A stretch of DNA of 42,313 nt from positions 1 through 42,313 of the forward strand of contig VGZG01000027.1 in the NCBI GenBank assembly GCA_016872675.1, written 5' to 3'. How positions within the stretch are numbered: position 1 is the stretch's first letter; the number at the start of each line of letters is the position of its first letter. The notes beneath the pieces are model-generated. The model ran no database searches. It was given only the letters and a program-made list of their open reading frames with translations, and was not told the origin of the DNA. Below, one piece after another: positions 8,382 through 16,388 of the stretch. A program made the translations under genes and the position numbers. The stretch is from Planctomycetota bacterium. Lineage in GTDB: Bacteria; Planctomycetota; UBA1135; UBA2386.

Positions 8382-9329
8382 ATGCGCGAAGTCGTCGTCA
8401 CCGAACACGAAGCCGGTCAGCGGCTCGACCGCCTGCTGCGCAAGCTGCTGCGCAATACGCCGCTCGGCGCGATCTTCCGCCTGCTGCGCAGCGGCGCCAT
8501 TCGCATCGACGGCCGCAAGGTCGGCGGCGACCTGCGGCTCGTGGCCGGCATGCGCCTCGAACTGCGCGTTCCTGACGGCGACCTGTCGGCGACGCCGGCC
8601 ACCGGGGCCCGGCCGCCGCGGCGCGCCGTGAGCGCCGCGCCGACGGCCTGGCCGGCGGCGCTGACGCCGTGCGTCGTCCATCGCGACGACGACCTGCTGG
8701 CGCTGGCGAAGCCGGCGGGGCTCGCGGTGCACGGTGGCTCCGGCGTGCGCCACTCAGTCGCCGCCTGGCTCGACGGCGCCGGCTTCGGCGTGCGCACCTC
8801 GACGTGGCATCCGGCGCCGGCGCACCGGCTCGACCGCGCCACCAGCGGTCTGCTGCTGGTCGGATTGCAACCCGCCGCCACGCGCGCTCTCGCCGCCAGC
8901 TTCCGCGACGGCGCGGTCGCCAAGACCTACTACGCGGTCGTCGAAGGCGCGCCGCCAACGCGCGCCGGCGAGATCGACGCGCCGCTCGCGCTGCGCCCGA
9001 ACGCGACCGCCGACGGTCCCAAGGTCGTCGTCGATCCGGCCGGCGAAGTGGCGCGCACCGGCTACGAGGTCGTCGCCGCGACCGACGGGCTGACGCTCGT
9101 CCGCCTGCAGCCGCGCGAGGGCCGTCAGCACCAGCTGCGCGCGCACCTCGCGCATCTCGGCTGCCCGATCCTCGGCGATCGCCGCTATGGCGCGCGCCGC
9201 GGCGCGGGCGGCGGCTTCTTCCTGCACTGTGCCGCCCTCGTTCTGCCGCACCCGCGCACCGGCGCGCCGATCAAGCTTGCGACGCCGGTACCTGCCGGCT
9301 GGCCGTTGTCGCCGCCATCATCCAGCTGA
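8382..9329 (+). CDS. RluA-family 23S rRNA/tRNA pseudouridine synthase
   Basis: 315 residues from ATG 8382. The enzyme isomerises uridine to pseudouridine in structured RNA. The N-terminal ~65 residues form an S4 RNA-binding domain ('GQRLDRLLRKLL', 'SGAIRIDGRKV'). A ~45-residue Pro/Ala linker leads into the catalytic domain. The family motif 'HRLDRATSGLLLVG' places the catalytic Asp at residue 151, and 'REGRQHQLRAHLAHLGCPILGDRRYG' follows, cut here into its two usual blocks. Domain order matches RluC/RluD; the exact target uridine cannot be told from sequence. The stop is at 9327-9329. The DNA immediately after it, in the same frame, encodes a remnant of an unrelated glucosidase. Confidence 0.9.
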   Translation: MREVVVTEHEAGQRLDRLLRKLLRNTPLGAIFRLLRSGAIRIDGRKVGGDLRLVAGMRLELRVPDGDLSATPATGARPPRRAVSAAPTAWPAALTPCVVHRDDDLLALAKPAGLAVHGGSGVRHSVAAWLDGAGFGVRTSTWHPAPAHRLDRATSGLLLVGLQPAATRALAASFRDGAVAKTYYAVVEGAPPTRAGEIDAPLALRPNATADGPKVVVDPAGEVARTGYEVVAATDGLTLVRLQPREGRQHQLRAHLAHLGCPILGDRRYGARRGAGGGFFLHCAALVLPHPRTGAPIKLATPVPAGWPLSPPSSS

Positions 9330-9554
9330 TGCGAGCTGTCAGCGCGGCTGGCGCGGATCTTCCTGCCAGGGCCCGACGGCCGGCGGCCGTTCGCCGGCGA
9401 CGACGCGCGCTTCCGCGACGACCCGCACTACCGCGACCTCGTGCTCTTCCACGAGTACTTCGACGGTGACACCGGGTGCGGCTGCGGGGCCTCGCACCAG
9501 ACCGGCTGGACGGCACTCGTGACTCGCTGCTTCGACGGCGTCGGCGATCGCTAG
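9330..9554 (+). pseudogene. C-terminal remnant of a GH63-like glucosidase (no start)
   Basis: 74 open codons directly follow the rluA-type stop in the same frame and end at TAG 9552-9554. There is no start codon with a ribosome site. The text 'ELSARLARIFLPGPDGRRPF', then 'FRDDPHYRDLVLFHEYFDGD' and 'GASHQTGWTALV' matches what I know as the extreme C-terminus of bacterial GH63 / MGH1-type glucosidases (family form 'HEYFHGD.GAGLGASHQTGWTGLV'). The ~800 residues before it are missing. The original frame may shift by two bases near 9331, where GAT-GC-GAG-CTG would restore 'DEL'. It reads as a deletion scar or an assembly join. The TAG overlaps the stop of the convergent gene. Confidence 0.6.
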
Positions 9555-12289
9555 CGACCGCGGCCAGCACCCGGCGCGCCTTTCTGCTGGCGCTGCGCCA
9601 GCCACTGCGCGTCGAGCTGCTGCAGCATACGACTCACGGCCAGCGGTTCGGCCTGGACGCGCACCGGCTCCCAGCGGTCTATGCGCAGGCGGTGGCGGCC
9701 GAGCGACGTCTCGCGCTGCGGCGACTGCTCGGTATCGCCGGCGTGCGGCCGCAGCAGGATCTCGTACGTGCCGTCCTGCATCAACGGGATCTCCACGGTG
9801 TCGCTGGCGCCAAGCCAGCCGCCGCTGCTGCGGCCGAGGTCCGAGCGAGCAAAGCTGAAGCGTTCGCCGGTGTGTTGGTCGATGCCGGTCAAGTTGGCGG
9901 GCAGGCCGGTGTCGCCGACCAGCACGGCGGAGACGCGGACCTTGCGATGCGGACCCATGAGCGCGCGGATGCCGGGGATCGTCACCAGCGACGGCCGCGT
10001 CGCCGGCAGCACGACATCGGTGTCGCCCGACGCGAGTAGCATGCGGACCGTCTGGTGGCCGCGACCGAAGAAGGTGAAGTTGGCGACGTGGCTGGTCGTG
10101 ATCAGCTCGGCGTGGCCGTTCCGCCACCGGAACGTCAGGTCCGCCGGCTTGCCATCGCGCTGGGTGACGCGGGCGAGGATTGGCCCGTCCAGCCCGAGTG
10201 GGACGCTGGCCTGGTCGACCGCGCGCAGTTTGTAGCGGTGGAGCGCTTCGCGCAGGTCGAGCGGCCGGAAACGGGCGTCGCGCGTCTCGCCCGGCTGCAC
10301 GAAGACGTCGGGCTGCACGGCCACCGGCTCGGCGAGGTTGCGCACCGTGACGACGGCGTCGTAGCGACCTGTGCGCAGAGGTTCGACGACGAAGCGGCCG
10401 CCGTTGCGGCGCGAGAGTTCGACGCTGCGCGTGTTGCGTTGCCGCAGCGATTCGTCGAGCGGTTGTAGCGTCAGCGTCGCGGCGCCGTCAGGCAGCCAAT
10501 CGGGCAGCAGGATGCGACCGCGCAGGATGCCATTGCGTTCGATGCGGATGCGCACGTTCTGCCCCTGCGTGTGCAACGGCACGGAGTCGGCGAAGTGCAG
10601 GTCGGTATCGGCGCGCACGCGCAGCTTGCCAGCCGGCTGGAAGCCGTCGATGCGGAAGCCGCCGTCGGCGTCCGTGCGCGTGCGGAACAGCGAGAGCATG
10701 CGCCAGGGATCGTGGTTCTTCGGCGTCTGCGGATTCTCCTGCTGCACGTGCACGTCGGCCTCGACGACCGGCGCGCCTAGGTCGTCGACGACGTAGCCGG
10801 TCACCAGCGGCGGCAGCGGCGCCAGCGTGATCGTGCCGAGCTCGATACGCGTGTGTGGCTGCATGCGTGGGATGCGGACGCGAGCGCCCAAACGCTGCGC
10901 GCCGTCGTCGGGCAGCGCGGCGCGCACCGCCGCCGGCGCGTTCTGCGCGTTGAGTCGCAGTTCGAGGAAGGTCTCGAACTCGGCGCGTGGCTTGCAGACG
11001 AAGTCGAAGCGGCCGTCGCGGACCGAGTCGAGGTTGGCCGACCAGAGCTCTTCGTCCTGACTCCACAGCGCCGCCGCGACAACGGCGTGTTCGACGGGTG
11101 CGCCGTCAGCCTGCGCAAAGCGGCCGGCGACGACGACCTGGTCGGGGCGCAGCGTCACGCGCACGTCCGCGGTGCCGCCGGGCGCTTGCGGCCCGGGCTG
11201 TGCCGCGCCGCCGGCGGGTTGGCGGTCGAGCGGGAAGCGGGCGTACGCCGAGACTTCGCCGCCGACTCCTTGCCAGGGCACCAGCACCGGCGCCGAGCCG
11301 GGCGGCTTCGCGGCGGTCGACTGCACGAGGCGCTCCGGCAGCGCTAGCGTCTGCTCGTTGGCGAACTTCGGTTGCACGCCGCCGCGCAGCCCGACGTCGG
11401 CGCGCGACAACACCGGCTCGCCCTTGTGGTCGACGACCAGCAGGCGCACCGAGCCGAGCGGCGGCACGGTCAGTTCGATCGGCTCGCTCGACGCGGGCCG
11501 GCCGACGAAGACCTTGGCGATCGCGCCGGGCACTGCGGCGGTGGCGGCGAAGCGTTCGCCGGTGGGCGTCGCCGCGCGATTTGCGCGGACCAACTGGAAG
11601 TGGCGGACCACCGCGCGGCCGCGGCGGTCGGTGGCGCCCTGCCAGACGATCGTGGCTTCTTCGCCGTCGTGGCCTTGCACGATCGCGACCGGGACATCGA
11701 CGGCAGGCGCCTCCTCGCCTTGGCGAGCGATCAGGGTGACGGTCTCGTCGGGCACGAGCGCGATGGTGCGGGTGTGCTCGCGCGGCGGCGCCCAGTCGAG
11801 ACCGAACTCGTCGCCGCTGCGGGCCGCGCAGAGCATCGGCTGGTCAGCGAGGGGCAGTTCGGCGATGCCCTGGTCGTCGGTTTCGACGCGCGCGCCAAAG
11901 GTCTCCGGCCATTCGCGCTCAGGCAGCGGATGGCCGTGGCGCTGCGCGCGGGCGCGACCCTCGTCGCCCGTCAGGAAATAGACGATCGCCTGCGGCACCG
12001 GGGTGGGCGGGTCGCCGCGCACGACCAGGATCCGCGTCGCCGCGTTCGGTGCGAGCGCCGGATCGGCCCATTCGGCGTCGGGCAGGGGCGTCAAGTTCGT
12101 CGCAATGATCGCCGGAACTGTTTCGCGGGCCGGGGCTTCCGCCGCCACGCTGACGATCGCGACAGCGGCCGTAGGCGGCGCTGCCGCCGGCAGTGGGGGC
12201 GCCGTCTGCAGGGTCGCGGCCACCAGCCAACTGCCCAACGCAAGCATGCCAACGAGGCAGGTGGCGAAGAGTAGGACCCAGGACCGCAT
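9551..12289 (-). CDS. Large membrane-anchored protein with carboxypeptidase-regulatory-like repeats
   Basis: 912 residues if started at the ATG ending at 12289; another ATG lies 12 codons upstream. The chosen start puts a hydrophobic anchor/signal at residues 3-26 ('WVLLFATCLVGMLALGSWLV'). The rest is beta-rich, with repeated 'G.V.D..G.PV..A.V.V' units, for example 'VTGYVVDDLGAPVVEADVHV' followed by 'DADGGFRIDGF.PAGKLRVRA', and others near residues 80-130, 275 and 370. These are the carboxypeptidase-regulatory-like/Ig-type folds common in large planctomycetal exported proteins. No protease or glycosidase motif was found, and no PEP-CTERM tail. It is transcribed divergently from the export operon and may be an extracytoplasmic adhesion or matrix component. 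Confidence 0.7.
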   Translation of the reverse strand: MRSWVLLFATCLVGMLALGSWLVAATLQTAPPLPAAAPPTAAVAIVSVAAEAPARETVPAIIATNLTPLPDAEWADPALAPNAATRILVVRGDPPTPVPQAIVYFLTGDEGRARAQRHGHPLPEREWPETFGARVETDDQGIAELPLADQPMLCAARSGDEFGLDWAPPREHTRTIALVPDETVTLIARQGEEAPAVDVPVAIVQGHDGEEATIVWQGATDRRGRAVVRHFQLVRANRAATPTGERFAATAAVPGAIAKVFVGRPASSEPIELTVPPLGSVRLLVVDHKGEPVLSRADVGLRGGVQPKFANEQTLALPERLVQSTAAKPPGSAPVLVPWQGVGGEVSAYARFPLDRQPAGGAAQPGPQAPGGTADVRVTLRPDQVVVAGRFAQADGAPVEHAVVAAALWSQDEELWSANLDSVRDGRFDFVCKPRAEFETFLELRLNAQNAPAAVRAALPDDGAQRLGARVRIPRMQPHTRIELGTITLAPLPPLVTGYVVDDLGAPVVEADVHVQQENPQTPKNHDPWRMLSLFRTRTDADGGFRIDGFQPAGKLRVRADTDLHFADSVPLHTQGQNVRIRIERNGILRGRILLPDWLPDGAATLTLQPLDESLRQRNTRSVELSRRNGGRFVVEPLRTGRYDAVVTVRNLAEPVAVQPDVFVQPGETRDARFRPLDLREALHRYKLRAVDQASVPLGLDGPILARVTQRDGKPADLTFRWRNGHAELITTSHVANFTFFGRGHQTVRMLLASGDTDVVLPATRPSLVTIPGIRALMGPHRKVRVSAVLVGDTGLPANLTGIDQHTGERFSFARSDLGRSSGGWLGASDTVEIPLMQDGTYEILLRPHAGDTEQSPQRETSLGRHRLRIDRWEPVRVQAEPLAVSRMLQQLDAQWLAQRQQKGAPGAGRGR

Positions 12290-12327
12290 GGTGGACGTTC
12301 TAGTGGATCCTTTCCCACAGCCCAACT

Positions 12328-12345
12328 GTGGCGTCGTAACGCCAC
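12328..12345. promoter_or_regulatory. Inverted repeat in divergent intergenic region, possible operator
   Basis: A perfect 7-bp repeat, GTGGCGT and ACGCCAC around CGTA, lies between the divergent 912-residue protein gene and the export operon, 38 bases upstream of the former's start. Its symmetry fits a dimeric regulator site. No regulator for it is known from this window. Confidence 0.35.
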
Positions 12346-12359
12346 CGTCCCAATTGCCC

Positions 12360-12377
12360 CTACGCCATCTCGCGTAG
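12360..12377. promoter_or_regulatory. Second inverted repeat in the divergent region
   Basis: CTACGC and GCGTAG are separated by six bases, 14 bases from the first repeat. It lies 53 bases upstream of the GTG at 12431. A TTGAGA follows at 12388-12393, but no good -10 was found at proper spacing. Confidence 0.3.
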
Positions 12378-12430
12378 TCGCATCAGGTTGAGAGCGCGCG
12401 CTTGCCGATGTTGCGGCGGAACGGAGGGCG

Positions 12431-13330
12431 GTGCGTTGCCTCGTCCGACGCGACACCTACGATGCCGCAGAACCGAGCTTCGCAAGGCATACCGCGTTGA
12501 ACACCTACCCGCGCTGTTTCGTCCGTTGGTTCGCCGCCTTCGTCCCCTGTCTGCTCGGCCTGCTCGCTGCCTGCGGCGGCTACGAGGACAAGCGCATTCG
12601 GGAACTGTTGCCCGAGAAGGGGTTCGGCGCGCGCGCCAGCGGTGACGCCACGGTCGAGAATTACGTCGGCGGTCGCGACGTGTTGCAGTTCCTATTGCCG
12701 CCGAGCGTGTTGGAGCAGCCCAATCTGGCGCGGCTGGCCGAGCTGACGGTGCCTCAGGCCATTGCGGTCGACGGCACCATCTTCGTGCCGTACGTCGGTC
12801 CGGTTGCGGTGCTCGGCAAGACGGAAGCCGAAGCGGCCGCGCTCGTCAATACGCAGTTGCGCGCGGCTGGCATCGCGCTCGACCTCGACATCCAGGCGCG
12901 CATCGTGCAGCTCAGCAGTTTCTCGCAGAAGTGGTTCTACGCCTACGGCGAGGTGGGGCTGCGCGGCCAGGTGCCGATTGAGACCGATCTCACGTTCTGG
13001 GACGCGATGAACACCTGCGGTTGGACGCCGCTCGCCAACCTCGGTCGCGTCTACTTGATCAAGCCCGACGCCGAGCACCCGCTGGTCATGGAGATCAACT
13101 TCCGCGAGATGATCACCACCGGCCTGACGGTGGCGAACGTGCCGATCCGCGAGCGCGACGTCATCTACGTGCCGTCGACGTTCCTAGGCCTCTTGGCACG
13201 ACTGCTGCAGCGCATGCTCGAGCCGATCGGCCTCGCCGTGCAAACGGCGCTCGGCATCGCCCAGACGCAGTACGCGTTCGACGTCATTCGCGGCGACGCG
13301 CCCAACAACGCGCTCTTCTTCCGCTACTGA
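12431..13330 (+). CDS. Polysaccharide export (Wza-like) lipoprotein
   Basis: 299 residues from GTG 12431, which has GGAGG three bases before it. TTG 12497 is an alternative and would give a more typical 25-residue signal before the lipobox 'LLAAC'. The mature protein has the polysaccharide export sequence domain: 'DVLQFLLPPSVLEQ', 'VAVDG.I.VPYVGPV.VLGKTEAEA', then an SLBB-like part 'WFYAYGEVGLRGQVPI', 'LTFWDAMNTCGW', and 'IRERDVIYVPSTFL'. Known members form the outer-membrane channel for capsule or exopolysaccharide; the C-terminal amphipathic helix ('LLARLLQRMLEPIGLAV') fits. It is first in the plus-strand operon and precedes the chain-length protein by 70 bases. Confidence 0.88.
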   Translation: MRCLVRRDTYDAAEPSFARHTALNTYPRCFVRWFAAFVPCLLGLLAACGGYEDKRIRELLPEKGFGARASGDATVENYVGGRDVLQFLLPPSVLEQPNLARLAELTVPQAIAVDGTIFVPYVGPVAVLGKTEAEAAALVNTQLRAAGIALDLDIQARIVQLSSFSQKWFYAYGEVGLRGQVPIETDLTFWDAMNTCGWTPLANLGRVYLIKPDAEHPLVMEINFREMITTGLTVANVPIRERDVIYVPSTFLGLLARLLQRMLEPIGLAVQTALGIAQTQYAFDVIRGDAPNNALFFRY

Positions 13331-13400
13331 TGCAGACCGTCGTCACGATGCCGCGACATGCCGCAGCGGGGCGCCGAGGGCGCCGCCGCGAGGGGGCGTC

Positions 13401-15005
13401 GTGACCCAGGTCGAACTGCCGCAGGTGTCGTTGCAACACTACGTCGACCTCGTGCGACGTCGGCGGTGGCAGCTGGTCCCGATCTCGCTGCTCGGCCTCG
13501 TGATCGGCGCCGTTGTCGCCTTCATGATCCCGCGCTACTACGTCGCCGAGGCCTCGATCGAGCACCAGGAGGTCGCGAGCGAGATGGAACGCGGCGACAA
13601 CCCGTTCAAGCGCATCGTCGACAGCGCCCAGGAGACTATCCGCCTGGATGCTGGCAAGGCTATGGAGGCTTTGAAGTGGCCGGAAGCGGCCATCAACGAT
13701 CCGAGCCTGCGCACGCTGGAGGTGGCGAAGGTCCGGTCGCGCCTCGTCGTGATCGACTCGAACGCCGGCGACAAGGCGCGCACGTATGCGCACATCCGCA
13801 TCCTCTTCAAGGACACGGACGCGAAACGCGCCGCCGACTTCGCCAATGCGCTCGTCGACACCTGGATCCAGGGGCGCGTGCAGAAGCTGCGCATCAGCCA
13901 CCAGGAGCAAATGACGCGCGCCAACGCCGACTTCACCGAGTGGGACCGCACGTACGAGCGCTATTTGCGTGAGAAGCAGGACCTCGAGGTGCGCTTCCGC
14001 ATCCGCCCCGACTTCGATCCGCGGATGCAGCAGGAGGAATTGCGGCGTCGTCAGGAAATTCAGCAGTCGCTGCGCGCGCAGTTGCGCGACCGCGAAACCA
14101 GGCTCACCACGCAGAAGGCGGAAGCCGAGCGCCTGCGCACCGCGCTGGCGGCGACGTCAGAGCGCGTTGCGCCGTCGCAGCGCGAACTGCTGGAAGCGGC
14201 TCGAACGCGGCCCGAACTTGCGCCGCTGCTCCTGCAGCTGCAGTTGGCGGTCGCCGGGCTCGAGGCCTGGAAGCCGGGCACGCGCGAGCGCAGCAAGCAG
14301 GAGCGAGAGATCACTCGCCTGCGCGACACCATCTTCACGGCGATGGCCCTCGACCTCGACGGCGACGGCAAGATCGCGAACCCGGCCCACGCCGAGCTGG
14401 TCAAGCTCTTGACGGCCTCGGTGGCCACCGGTGAGCAGCTCGCCGGCGAGTTGGGTCGCTTGCAGCGCGACATCGATGCCGACACCGCGGAACTCGAGCA
14501 ACTCGCCGAGGGCCATCGCCTGATCGAAGGCAAGCGCAAGGACCTCGAGACGACCGCCACCAAGCGCGCCGACGCCGCCGCGCGCCAGCAGAAGCAGGGC
14601 CAGTTCCTCTCGGCCCTGGAGCAGCAGTTGCCGGTGCAGCCGCTGCAGCGCGCGAGCCCGCCGCCGCACCCGACCGACCCAAACATCCTCGTCATCGCGT
14701 TGATCGGCGGGGTCCTCGGCCTCGGCGCCGCGATTGGTTTGCTCCTGCTACTCGACCTGTTGCAGGGCACCTTCAAGACCAGCGACGACGTCGAGCGCGC
14801 GCTCGGCGTGCAAGTGCTCGGGGCGATGAGCCACATGGAGACCGATGCCGAGCGGACGAGCACCGTTCGCAGCCGCCGTCGCGCCGGCGTCGCGGCCTTC
14901 CTGTTGATGGGCCTCGTGGTCGCGGTTGTCGTCGTCTACTACCGGGCGCCGACGCGCCTGCCGGGCCTCGTCCGCGACATGCTCGCTCTCATGCTGGGTG
15001 ACTGA
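13401..15005 (+). CDS. Wzz/GumC-like polysaccharide chain-length/co-polymerase protein
   Basis: 534 residues from GTG 13401. Residues 24-43 form the first membrane helix after a basic cytoplasmic tail ('YVDLVRRRRW'). Residues about 140-410 are long charged helices consistent with a periplasmic coiled coil ('LREKQDLEVRFRIRPDFDP', 'RETRLTTQKAEAERL'). A second helix lies near 430-455 ('ILVIALIGGVLGLGAAIGLL'), followed by 'KTSDDVERALGVQVLG', which in bacterial tyrosine-kinase co-polymerases leads into the kinase. Here the kinase is absent, and a third hydrophobic segment ('AAFLLMGLVVAVVVVYY') ends the protein. Expected role: controlling polymer length together with the Wza-like lipoprotein. Lacking a kinase, the regulation must differ from the BY-kinase type. 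Confidence 0.87.
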   Translation: MTQVELPQVSLQHYVDLVRRRRWQLVPISLLGLVIGAVVAFMIPRYYVAEASIEHQEVASEMERGDNPFKRIVDSAQETIRLDAGKAMEALKWPEAAINDPSLRTLEVAKVRSRLVVIDSNAGDKARTYAHIRILFKDTDAKRAADFANALVDTWIQGRVQKLRISHQEQMTRANADFTEWDRTYERYLREKQDLEVRFRIRPDFDPRMQQEELRRRQEIQQSLRAQLRDRETRLTTQKAEAERLRTALAATSERVAPSQRELLEAARTRPELAPLLLQLQLAVAGLEAWKPGTRERSKQEREITRLRDTIFTAMALDLDGDGKIANPAHAELVKLLTASVATGEQLAGELGRLQRDIDADTAELEQLAEGHRLIEGKRKDLETTATKRADAAARQQKQGQFLSALEQQLPVQPLQRASPPPHPTDPNILVIALIGGVLGLGAAIGLLLLLDLLQGTFKTSDDVERALGVQVLGAMSHMETDAERTSTVRSRRRAGVAAFLLMGLVVAVVVVYYRAPTRLPGLVRDMLALMLGD

Positions 15006-15017
15006 CCAGGGGCCGCA

Positions 15018-16388
15018 ATGCTGCGCGACGTCCTGGTCTTCGCGATCGTCCTGTTCTTGCTGCCGACCAGCATCCGTCGGCCGTTCGTCGGGCTGCTACT
15101 GTTCAGCTGGCTGGCGTACATGCGCCCGCAGGACCTGTGCTGGGGCTTCGCGCGCACGATGCGCATGTCGTTCTTTGTCGGCGTCGCCATGCTGCTCGGC
15201 TGGTGGGCCTACGAGAAGGGCTCACGACGGTTCGCCAAATGGGACGTGCGCAGCAATATGATGACGCTGCTCGCGGTGCTGGTGACGACCAGCTACGCCT
15301 TCGCCAGGCACCATGACGACTACACCAACACGTACTTCGTCGAGTTCCTGAAGATTGTCGTCGTCGCGCTGTTCACGACCGCTCAGGTGGACACGCGCGA
15401 ACGCTTTCGAATGGTGCTCTGGACGATCGCGATCTCGCTCGGCTTCTTCGGCGTCAAGAATGGCCTGATGGGCATCCTCAGCGGCGGGTCGCCGATCCTG
15501 CGCGGCCCTGGCGGCATGCTCGAGGACAACAACGACTTCGGCCTGGCCCTGGTCATGAACATTCCGCTGCTGTGGTACCTCGGCATCGACGACGGCCGCA
15601 GGTGGGTGCTGCGCGCCACGAAGGCGGCGGTGTGCCTGTCGCTGGTGACGATCGCGCTGACGCACAGTCGTGGCGCCTACCTGGCAGTGATGATTACCGC
15701 GCTGTGGATGGCGTGGCGGTCTGGCCACATCGTCCGCGCCGCCGCCGGTCTCGCCGCCGCTGCCGGCCTGTTCGTGCTGCTGGTGCCCGAGTCGGTCGTG
15801 GAGCGCCTAGCCTCGATTGGCGACACCCAGGATTCGTCGCGCAACGCGCGCCTCGCCGCGTGGTCGACGGCGATGCGCATGATCGGCGACAACCCGCTGT
15901 TCGGCGTCGGGTTGCGCAACTTCCAGCCACGCTACGCCGAGTACTCCACTGTGCCGCTGCAGCCCACCAGCACGACGTACGTCGCGCACAACAGTTACCT
16001 GCAGATCTGGGCGGAGAGCGGCAGTTTCGCCTTCGTCGCCTATTTGGTGCTGCTCGGATCGATCTTCGTGACCTGTCGGCGCATCGCGCTGATGGGGCGG
16101 GTCCGGCCCGACCTCGCCTGGGCCGCCAACTACGCGCGCATGATGGAGGCGACGACGATCGCCTTCCTCGTCGGCGCGTTCTTCCTCAACCGCGGCCACT
16201 TCGACCTCATCTACCAATGGGTCGCGTTGGTCACGGCGCTCGGCGCGATCGCCGGGGCGGCGTGGCGCGCGGCGCCAGATGGTCAGCGCGCCAGCTTCCA
16301 CCGCGGCGTGACCGTTCGGTGGGGCCGCGGCAGGGCGGCATTCACGCGCGCTGGCGCGGCGCTCGCCGTCGCGTCGAGGTGGCGCTGA
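15018..16388 (+). CDS. Exosortase-associated O-glycosylation ligase (Wzy/WaaL-like)
   Basis: 456 residues from ATG 15018, twelve bases after the previous stop. It is polytopic, with about ten hydrophobic segments (for example residues 2-28, 50-65, 195-215, 230-260 and 345-370). The opening, 'RRPFVGLLLFSWLAYMRPQDLCWGFA', is characteristic of the exosortase-A-associated putative O-glycosylation ligase family (shown here in two natural blocks). The central 'GPGGMLEDNNDFGLALVMN' and the large loop 'FGVGLRNFQPRYAEY' with 'AHNSYLQIWAESG' are the O-antigen ligase/polymerase signature, whose loop Arg and His residues act in transfer. Substrate polymer and acceptor are unknown. It overlaps the next gene as TGATG. 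Confidence 0.87.
   Translation: MLRDVLVFAIVLFLLPTSIRRPFVGLLLFSWLAYMRPQDLCWGFARTMRMSFFVGVAMLLGWWAYEKGSRRFAKWDVRSNMMTLLAVLVTTSYAFARHHDDYTNTYFVEFLKIVVVALFTTAQVDTRERFRMVLWTIAISLGFFGVKNGLMGILSGGSPILRGPGGMLEDNNDFGLALVMNIPLLWYLGIDDGRRWVLRATKAAVCLSLVTIALTHSRGAYLAVMITALWMAWRSGHIVRAAAGLAAAAGLFVLLVPESVVERLASIGDTQDSSRNARLAAWSTAMRMIGDNPLFGVGLRNFQPRYAEYSTVPLQPTSTTYVAHNSYLQIWAESGSFAFVAYLVLLGSIFVTCRRIALMGRVRPDLAWAANYARMMEATTIAFLVGAFFLNRGHFDLIYQWVALVTALGAIAGAAWRAAPDGQRASFHRGVTVRWGRGRAAFTRAGAALAVASRWR

Noticed and set aside
9551-12289. PEP-CTERM substrate for the exosortase
   Set aside because: The C-terminus ends in a charged Gln/Arg tail without a Pro-Glu-Pro motif, membrane helix or final basic cluster of a sorting signal.
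12281-12430. Sigma-54 promoter for the export operon
   Set aside because: TGTGGCGTCGTAACGCC has a GG-to-GC gap of nine rather than ten bases and lacks the TT before GC.
15572-16387. Upstream extension of the amidotransferase frame over the ligase gene
   Set aside because: The class II glutaminase must start at Met-Cys (16388); the upstream part has Arg-rich shadow composition.
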